DNA of 13,008 nt from Limnohabitans sp. (lineage in GTDB: Bacteria > Pseudomonadota > Gammaproteobacteria > Burkholderiales > Burkholderiaceae_C). The stretch covers positions 1 to 13,008 of the forward strand of contig JACDQO010000010.1 in the NCBI GenBank assembly GCA_015657605.1. The letters run 5' to 3'. Both the position numbers and the translations under genes were made by a program. This document shows, piece by piece, positions 7,814-13,008 of the stretch. The notes below the pieces were generated by a model. It searched no databases. It was not told the DNA's origin and saw nothing but the letters and a program-made list of their open reading frames with translations. Positions within the stretch are counted from its first letter, which is position 1. The number at the start of each line of letters is the position of its first letter.

Positions 7814-8313
7814 CGCAGCGCGCATTTGACAACGCCAGGGTGTGGCGCCTGGGTGCTGACGTGGACACCGATGCCTTGGCCCCTGGTGCTTACATGAAGC
7901 ACGGTCTGGATGCCATTGCCCAGCACTGCCTGGAGGCGGTGCGAAGCGACTTTGCCCCCGGCGTACGCGAGGGCGATGTGATCGTGGCTGGTGCCAACTT
8001 TGGCATCGGCTCTTCGCGTGAGCAGGCCGCCGGTGTGCTGCGGCACCTGGGCTTGGCGGCGGTGATTGCGCCTTCCTACAGCGGCCTTTATTTTCGCAAT
8101 GCTTTCAACTTGGGGCTGTTGCTTTTGACTTGCCCGCAAGCCGATCAAGTCGAAGCAGACGAACGCATTGCGGTGCGGTTTGATGGCGACAGGCCTGTGG
8201 TGATGCGCGCCTGTGGTCAGCGTCTGGACTGCGCTCCGATTCCTGATTTTTTAATGGACATGGTCGATGCAGGCGGCTTGTTGCCCCTGCTCCGAAGAAG
8301 AAAGCCCGCATGA
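7810..8313 (+). CDS. Aconitase/3-isopropylmalate dehydratase-like small subunit (LeuD-type)
   Basis: Small (swivel-domain) subunit, 167 aa, as expected for two-subunit members. It has DVDTDALAPGAYMKHG (17-32), GANFGIGSSREQAAGVLRHL (61-80) and SGLYFRNAFNLGLLLLTCP (91-109), all standard landmarks of LeuD/HacB proteins. The SSRE segment supplies the conserved active-site Ser and Arg of the family. The four residues after the DTD motif, YMKH at 28-31, occupy the loop that sets substrate choice in LeuD/homoaconitase relatives (YLRT, YLVY or YLNT in characterised types, from memory), so a different substrate is suggested. ATGA overlaps at both ends indicate coupled translation with the large subunit and hyuB. 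Function as a hydro-lyase partner is secure by family; the substrate is not known. Confidence 0.9.
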   Translation: MTQRAFDNARVWRLGADVDTDALAPGAYMKHGLDAIAQHCLEAVRSDFAPGVREGDVIVAGANFGIGSSREQAAGVLRHLGLAAVIAPSYSGLYFRNAFNLGLLLLTCPQADQVEADERIAVRFDGDRPVVMRACGQRLDCAPIPDFLMDMVDAGGLLPLLRRRKPA

Positions 8314-10000
8314 ACCCGATCGATTCTCTTTCTCCTGCCGCGACAGCCATGGACCCCGTGACCCTGGCCGTGCTCCGCGGTCGCTTGGAGCAAATCGCCG
8401 ACGAGATGGACGCGACGCTTTACCGCAGTGCCTTCAACCCGATCATTGCCGAGGCGCACGACGCCTGCCACGGCTTGTACGACGCCATCACCGGCGACAC
8501 CCTGATCCAGGGCAAGTCCGGTCTGCCCGTGTTTGTGGGCGCCATGGCTTTTGCCGTGCGGGCGGCCATGCGCGTGGCGGCTGAGCGCGGCGGCATGCAG
8601 CCGGGCGATGTGTGGCTGTTCAACGATCCGTATGAGGGCGGCACCCACGCCAACGACTTCAAGCTGGTCAAGCCTTGTTTTCGCAACGGGCAGCTGTATT
8701 GCTTTTTGGCGTCGGCTGCGCATTGGCACGACGTGGGCGGTGCGGTGCCTGGCAATTACAACCCGGCGGCGACCGAGTGCTGGCAAGAAGCGGTACAGAT
8801 TCCACCCGTGCGCATTTTGCGCAGCGGCGTGCTCGATGAAGACGTGCTGGCCATTTTGCGCGCCAACACCCGCCTGCCCGACAGCCTGTGGGGCGACCTG
8901 AACGGCCAGCTGGCCGCGCTCGAATTGGGCGCACGTCGCCTCGACGGCTTGCTCGACGAATACGGCGATGCCAAAGTGGCGAAGGCCTTGGTGGAGCTGC
9001 GCACCCGCGCTGTGCGCTTGATGCGTTCACACATTGGCAGTTTGCCCGATGGTCGTTACAGCTTTGAAGATGTGCTGGACAACGACGGTGTGAAAGACGA
9101 GCTGCTCACCATTGCGCTCGACATGACCGTGGCTGGCGATCGGCTGACGCTGGACTTTTCGCGCACCTCGGCGCAATGCGCCGGGCCGGTCAACATATCA
9201 CGCGCTACAGCGGTGGCCGCTTGTTATGTGGCCTTGAAGCATGTGTTCCCCGATGTGCCCGCCAACGCGGGTGTGCTGGATGCGGTGGACTTTGTGATCC
9301 CCGACGGCCTGGTCATCAGCGCTTCGCGCCCGCGCCCTGTGGGTGGCTATACCGAAACGATTTTGCGCATGATCGATGTGATCTTCAGCGCCACGGCCTT
9401 GGCCGATCCGCAGCGGGCGGTGGCCCATGCCTACGGCACCATCAACGCCTTGTCGATTGCCGGTCACCGCACCGACGACAAGCGCAAGGGTCAGCGTTGG
9501 GTGATGTTCAGTTTCTTTGGCGGCGGGCACGGCGGCCATTCGGATGGCGATGGTTTGTCACACGGCAATGCGCCGATCTCGACGGCCACGATTCCGCCGA
9601 TGGAGATTTTGGAAGCGGCCTACCCGGTGCGCTTTACGCAGTGGGCCTTGCGCCCCGGCTCGGGCGGCGATGGCCAGCACCGGGGTGGCTTGGGTGCGAT
9701 TTACGAAATTGAATTGCTCGAAGACAGTGCCGAGGCTTTCATTTTTGGCGAGCGTGGCAAGTCTGCGCCCAAGGGCATTCATGGGGGCCAGCCTGCGCTG
9801 CCCAATGTGTTTGAGTACTGCCAAAACGGCGAGTGGAAAACACCACCCATGGTGTCCAAGATGCTGGGCATCCACTTGAAAAAGGCGACCGCGTGCGCCT
9901 GCAAACGCCCGGTGGCGGTGGTTGGGGATCGCCAGATGAGCGCTCGGCGCAAGACCGTGCCAAAGACAGCGCACTGGGTTACACCAAGGAACAAGCATGA
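8310..10000 (+). CDS. hyuB: Hydantoinase B/oxoprolinase-family subunit (HyuB-like), apparent frameshift near its end
   Basis: Predicted subunit of an ATP-dependent amide or cyclic-amide hydrolase, or a related carboxylase. Family motifs are MDPVTLAVLRGRLEQIADEM (14-33), NPIIAEAHDACHGLYD (43-58), GDVWLFNDPYEGGTH (99-113), HWHDVGGAVPGN (138-149) and RPGSGGDGQHRGGLGA. The start at 8310 overlaps the LeuD-like stop; ATG 8349, at MDPVTL, is the alternative start. After HLKK (residue 525, position 9884) the frame departs from the family: it continues to 10196 with 103 unrelated residues overlapping hyuA. One frame over, GDRVRLQTPGGGGWGSPDER follows and stops at TGA 9998-10000, giving 563 aa, a normal size, and an ATGA overlap with hyuA. 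One A is therefore missing from the A5 run at 9879-9883, or a -1 frameshift occurs at G-AAA-AAG. The order B before A is the reverse of many hyu operons. Confidence 0.88.
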
Positions 10001-12069
10001 GCGAGGCAGCAGTGAATCAGCCGCATTGGGTGGTGGGTGTGGACGTGGGCGGTACCTTCACCGACCTGTTTGTGCTGGACGAAAAAACCGGCCAGGCCCG
10101 CATCGTGAAAGTGCCGTCGACTCGGGGCGAAGAAGCCCGGGGCTTCATGAACGGGATCGCCAAGGTCACCGGCAACACGGGGGCCGATGGCGCTAAAGAG
10201 ATCGCCACCATCGTGCATGGCACCACCGTGGGCACCAACGCTTTGCTGGAGCGCAAGATTGCCCGCACCGGCATCATCACCACACGCGGGTTCCGCGACG
10301 TGTTGGAGATGCGCCGCCGCGACCGCCCGCAAACCTGGGGCCTGCGCGGCAGCTACACGCCCGTGGTGCCAAGGGCTTGGCGTTTGGAAGTGGACGAGCG
10401 CGTATTGGCCGATGGGCAGTTGCACACGCCTGTGAATTTGGACCAAGTACGCGAACAAGCCCGCGCCCTGCTGGCCGAGGGCTGCGAGGCCGTGTGTGTG
10501 TTCTTTGTCCACGCCTATGCCAACCCCGGCAACGAACAAGCCGCTGTGGCGGCTGTGCGCGAGATCTGGCCCAACAGCTATGTGACGGCAGCCAGCGAAG
10601 TGCTGCCCGAGATCCGCGAGTTTGAGCGCTGCTCCACAGCCACCTTGAACGCCGCTTTGCAGCCTGTGGTGGGCAGTTATTTGCAGCGCCTCGATGGCGA
10701 CCTGCGTGCCCAAGGCTTTGGTGGTGAGTTGCTCATTGTGCAAAGCAATGGTGGCGTCATGTCGCGCCAGACCGCTTGTGATGTGCCGGTGCGCACCGCG
10801 CTGTCTGGCCCGGCAGCGGGCGTGATGGCCTGCGCCGAAATTGCCCGTGCGTCGGGTTTTGAGAACGTCATCACCGGCGACATCGGCGGCACGTCGTTTG
10901 ACGTGTCTTTGGTGGCCGGAGGCGAAGCGGCATTGGCCGCACAAACGTCGATCGAATTTGGCTTGGTGGTGCGCTCGCCCATGATCCAGATCGAGACCAT
11001 CGGTGCCGGTGGCGGCTCGATCGCCTCGGTCGATGCGGGTGGCATGCTGCAAGTGGGCCCCGAGTCGGCCGGCAGCATTCCCGGCCCGGCTTGTTACGGG
11101 CGCGGCAACACCCGCCCTACCGTGACCGATGCCAACGTGCTGCTGGGCCGCATCGCGGCCGATCGGCCTTTGGGCGGCGGTTTGCTGCAAAAACTCGATT
11201 CGGGCTTGTCTGAAACAGCGATTGCCCAGCATGTGGCCGAGCCTTTGGGTTTGACGGCGCTGGCGGCGGCTGAGGCGATTTTGACGGTGGCCAATGCCCG
11301 CATGGCGGGTGCGATCCGTGTGGTGTCGATTGAGCGCGGCCACGATCCGCGCCAGTTCGCTTACATGCCCTTCGGTGGCGGCGGCGGCTTGCATGTCTGC
11401 GCCATGATGCGGGAGGTGGGCGTGACCACCGGCATCGTGCCGCGTTACCCGGGCGTCACGTCAGCGCTGGGTTGCGTGATGGCCGACATGCGCCACGACG
11501 CGGTGCAAACCCTGAACGTGGCTCTGGCCGATGTGGCTTGGCCGGAGTTGTTGCAACGCGTGGATAGCCTGGCCGAGGCCTGCCAAGTGCGCCTCGATTC
11601 CGCCGGTGTGAACTTTGTGCGGGTGGACGAAGTCATCAGCTTTGACATGCTCTACATGGGCCAGACCCATACCCTGCAAGTGCCCCTCAAGCGCGAAGCT
11701 TTGAACGCGGCAGGATTGCTGGCCGCGTTTGAAGCGGCTTACCAACACGCCTTTGGCCGTGTGCTGCAAGGCCCGGTGATCCGTGTGATGAACTTGCGTT
11801 ATGCCCGCATTGGGCGGCGCCCCAAGTTCAATTTGGCGGTGCTGGCGCCTCAAGGCGAAGGCCGCACGGCCCCGGTGGGGGAGCAGCAGGTTTATCACCA
11901 AGGCCAATGGTGGACGGCGCAGCGCTACGAGCGCCTGAGCCTGCCCGTGGGCACCGTGGTGCAAGGCCCGGCAATTTTGGAGCAGCCCGACACGACTGTG
12001 TGGCTGGAGCCCAGCTTTGAAGGTCGTGTGGACAAATTGGGCAACTTGTTGGTGGAGCGCACAGCATGA
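9997..12069 (+). CDS. hyuA: Hydantoinase A/oxoprolinase-family ATP-binding subunit (HyuA-like)
   Basis: ATP-using subunit, 690 aa, full length for HyuA. The phosphate-binding DVGGTFTD lies at 16-23, HGTTVGTN at 74-81, SNGGVMS at 250-256, GPAAG at 271-275 and GDIGGTSFD at 294-302. GAGGGSIASVDAGGMLQVGP and CYGRGN-RPTVTDAN follow. The C-terminal domain ends with VVQGPAILEQPDTTVWLEP, typical of the family. Relatives include ATP-dependent N-methylhydantoinase, 5-oxoprolinase, caprolactamase and acetone or acetophenone carboxylases; the sequence alone does not distinguish them. No third carboxylase-type subunit is seen, and the neighbouring hydrolase-fold gene favours ring or amide opening (inference). 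AAGGA (9986-9990) is a good ribosome binding site. The gene is linked by ATGA overlaps to corrected hyuB and to the next hydrolase. Confidence 0.92.
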   Translation: MSEAAVNQPHWVVGVDVGGTFTDLFVLDEKTGQARIVKVPSTRGEEARGFMNGIAKVTGNTGADGAKEIATIVHGTTVGTNALLERKIARTGIITTRGFRDVLEMRRRDRPQTWGLRGSYTPVVPRAWRLEVDERVLADGQLHTPVNLDQVREQARALLAEGCEAVCVFFVHAYANPGNEQAAVAAVREIWPNSYVTAASEVLPEIREFERCSTATLNAALQPVVGSYLQRLDGDLRAQGFGGELLIVQSNGGVMSRQTACDVPVRTALSGPAAGVMACAEIARASGFENVITGDIGGTSFDVSLVAGGEAALAAQTSIEFGLVVRSPMIQIETIGAGGGSIASVDAGGMLQVGPESAGSIPGPACYGRGNTRPTVTDANVLLGRIAADRPLGGGLLQKLDSGLSETAIAQHVAEPLGLTALAAAEAILTVANARMAGAIRVVSIERGHDPRQFAYMPFGGGGGLHVCAMMREVGVTTGIVPRYPGVTSALGCVMADMRHDAVQTLNVALADVAWPELLQRVDSLAEACQVRLDSAGVNFVRVDEVISFDMLYMGQTHTLQVPLKREALNAAGLLAAFEAAYQHAFGRVLQGPVIRVMNLRYARIGRRPKFNLAVLAPQGEGRTAPVGEQQVYHQGQWWTAQRYERLSLPVGTVVQGPAILEQPDTTVWLEPSFEGRVDKLGNLLVERTA

Positions 12070-12668
12070 ACTTGAAGAACGCCAAACTGGGAATGGTCAT
12101 CGTCGACCTGCAAAACGATTTTCTCGCGCCCGACGGCGCTTATGCCCGGGGCAACACCTTGAGCGCCGAGGCGGTGAAGTTGCCCGAGCGCATGGCCCCG
12201 GTGGCGCGTGCCATCAAAGCCCATGGCGGTTTGGTGACCGCCAGTTTGTTCACGCTGTGGCCCAACGCGCAGGGCGAGCCCATGATTTCGGCGCACCTCA
12301 AAGAGCGTCGCCCGTTTTTGCGCAAGGGCGACTTTGCGCCGGGCAGCCGGGGCCAGGCCAATGTCGATGTGTTGGCGTCACTGGTCGATGTGTCGGTGTT
12401 CAAGGTGGCGTATTCGGCCTTCTTCAACACGCAGCTCGACTGGGTACTCAAAAAATCCGGCATCGACACCTTGGTGGTCTGCGGCATCGTGACCAACGGT
12501 GGCGTGGCAAGCACGGTGCGCGACGCCCATGTGCGCGACTACCACGCCATTGTGTTGTCGGACGGTTGCGCCGCCTTCAGTGAAGCCGCGCACCAGGCGT
12601 CCTTGGCCGACATGGCTTCGGTGGGCGATGTGATGGACAGCGCCACTTTTTTGAAACAACTGGGCTGA
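12066..12668 (+). CDS. Isochorismatase-fold hydrolase lacking the usual catalytic cysteine
   Basis: Protein of 200 aa with the cysteine-hydrolase/isochorismatase fold. D14 (in VIVDLQNDF) and K113 (in VFKVAYSAFFNTQLD) match two members of the catalytic triad. The third site, normally Cys in T-N-x-C-V, is Gly here (TNGGV, G146); a Cys lies at 139, in VVCGIVTN. True isochorismatases (EntB, PhzD) also have Gly at this position, so the protein need not be inactive, but an amidase mechanism through Cys, as in N-carbamoylsarcosine or maleamate amidohydrolase, is not supported. It sits directly after hyuA (ATGA overlap, GGAG at 12054-12057), where amidases of ring-opened products are often found. It may hydrolyse or hydrate a non-amide intermediate, or act by a different nucleophile. 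Function uncertain. Confidence 0.85.
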   Translation: MNLKNAKLGMVIVDLQNDFLAPDGAYARGNTLSAEAVKLPERMAPVARAIKAHGGLVTASLFTLWPNAQGEPMISAHLKERRPFLRKGDFAPGSRGQANVDVLASLVDVSVFKVAYSAFFNTQLDWVLKKSGIDTLVVCGIVTNGGVASTVRDAHVRDYHAIVLSDGCAAFSEAAHQASLADMASVGDVMDSATFLKQLG

Positions 12669-12672
12669 GACC

Positions 12673-13008
12673 ATGAGCGCGCCGGTGCCGCAAGTTCTGC
12701 CTGCGAGCGAGTTGCAAGCCGAGGACCACACGCCGGTGGTGATCGTGGGAGCAGGCGCTTGTGGCCTCACGGCCGCGCTGGCATTGACCCGCTTGGGTGT
12801 GGATTGTGTGGTGCTGGAGCGCGATGCGTTTGCAGCGGGCTCCACCGCTTTGTCATCGGGCTTCATACCGGCCCCGTGTACGCAAGCCCAGCAGGCCCAA
12901 GGCATCAGCGACAGCGTGGCGCAGTTTGCGGCTGACATTCAGGCCAAGGCCCACGGCCTAGCCGCACCTCACCTGGTGCAAGCCTATGCCCAAAACATTG
13001 GTTCGGCC
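12673..13008 (+). CDS. FAD-dependent oxidoreductase, N-terminal part (cut by window end)
   Basis: Open from ATG 12673 to the window edge, 112 codons without a stop, four bases after the previous stop. After a short N-terminal arm comes a Rossmann dinucleotide fold: VVIVGAGACGLTAALAL (GxGxxG, residues 22-38) ending in the acidic VVLER (47-51), which would hold the FAD ribose. AAGSTALSSGFIPAP (55-69) resembles the FAD_binding_2 group (fumarate reductase flavoprotein, 3-ketosteroid dehydrogenase) rather than the D-amino-acid/sarcosine oxidase group. The same operon position suggests a redox step in the pathway, such as reduction or desaturation next to a carbonyl or carboxylate. The substrate domain lies outside the window, so the assignment stops at FAD oxidoreductase. 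Confidence 0.85.
   Translation, partial: MSAPVPQVLPASELQAEDHTPVVIVGAGACGLTAALALTRLGVDCVVLERDAFAAGSTALSSGFIPAPCTQAQQAQGISDSVAQFAADIQAKAHGLAAPHLVQAYAQNIGSA

Noticed and set aside
6533..8313. Leucine biosynthesis genes leuC and leuD
   Set aside because: No leuA or leuB nearby, catabolic neighbours, and altered substrate motifs in both subunits.
9885..10196. Real 103-residue C-terminal extension of HyuB
   Set aside because: The tail does not look like the HyuB family, overlaps hyuA, and the canonical tail is present in the other frame ending at 10000.
9979..11394. Long open frame on the - strand opposite hyuA (471 codons), with others at 1729-3003 and 6509-7825
   Set aside because: Rich in His, Gln and Arg with no recognisable domain. 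They lie opposite strongly supported genes and are the expected shadow of high-GC codon use.
9997..13008. Creatinine/N-methylhydantoin route (HyuAB, N-carbamoylsarcosine amidase, sarcosine oxidase)
   Set aside because: The hydrolase lacks the catalytic Cys of N-carbamoylsarcosine amidase, and the flavoprotein start resembles the fumarate reductase group rather than sarcosine oxidase. The LeuCD-like genes would have no role.

Overview
The window looks like part of a betaproteobacterial chromosome, most likely Burkholderiales and perhaps Comamonadaceae. This is inferred from the high GC content, the codon use, a Bug/TctC-type solute receptor (a family greatly expanded in that group) and the close matches of the LivFGHMJ-like set to patterns known there. 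No RNA genes, insertion sequences, CRISPR arrays or phage genes are visible. All eleven recognisable genes lie on the + strand, and the last one runs off the right edge.

Layout: positions 1-103 hold a short control region with two palindromes sharing the 9-mer ATGTCCTAT. A GntR/HutC-type regulator follows (104-907). Next is a complete branched-chain-amino-acid-type ABC importer: a Tat-exported binding protein (928-2130), two permeases (2155-3027 and 3024-4001) and two ATPases (3998-4782 and 4779-5489). After 78 bp comes an orphan Bug/TctC periplasmic receptor (5568-6536). The catabolic half then has an aconitase/isopropylmalate-dehydratase-like pair (6533-7813 and 7810-8313), a hydantoinase/oxoprolinase-like pair in the order B then A (8310-10000 and 9997-12069), an isochorismatase-fold hydrolase (12066-12668) and the start of an FAD-dependent oxidoreductase (12673 to the end).

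The genes appear to form one transcription unit. Eight junctions are the same ATGA stop/start overlap, the other gaps are 4 to 78 bp, and no terminator is seen. Two genes carry an apparent single-base deletion: the first ATPase just after its Walker A motif (about 4132-4137), and hyuB at a run of five A (9879-9883). Restoring one base repairs both proteins, and in hyuB it also recreates the ATGA junction with hyuA. I therefore suspect sequencing or assembly error, although real lesions, or in hyuB a programmed frameshift, cannot be excluded.

Working model (inference): the importer and the Bug receptor bring in a small cyclic amide, imide or related diacid. HyuBA opens the ring at the cost of ATP, the isochorismatase-fold enzyme may act on a ring-opened product, and the LeuCD-like enzyme hydrates or dehydrates a diacid. 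The FAD enzyme does a redox step and the GntR protein senses the substrate or an intermediate. The substrate is unknown. Two enzymes carry unusual active-site signatures: Gly at the usual catalytic Cys of the isochorismatase-fold protein, and YMKH in the specificity loop of the LeuD-like subunit. They argue against simply copying names from known pathways.
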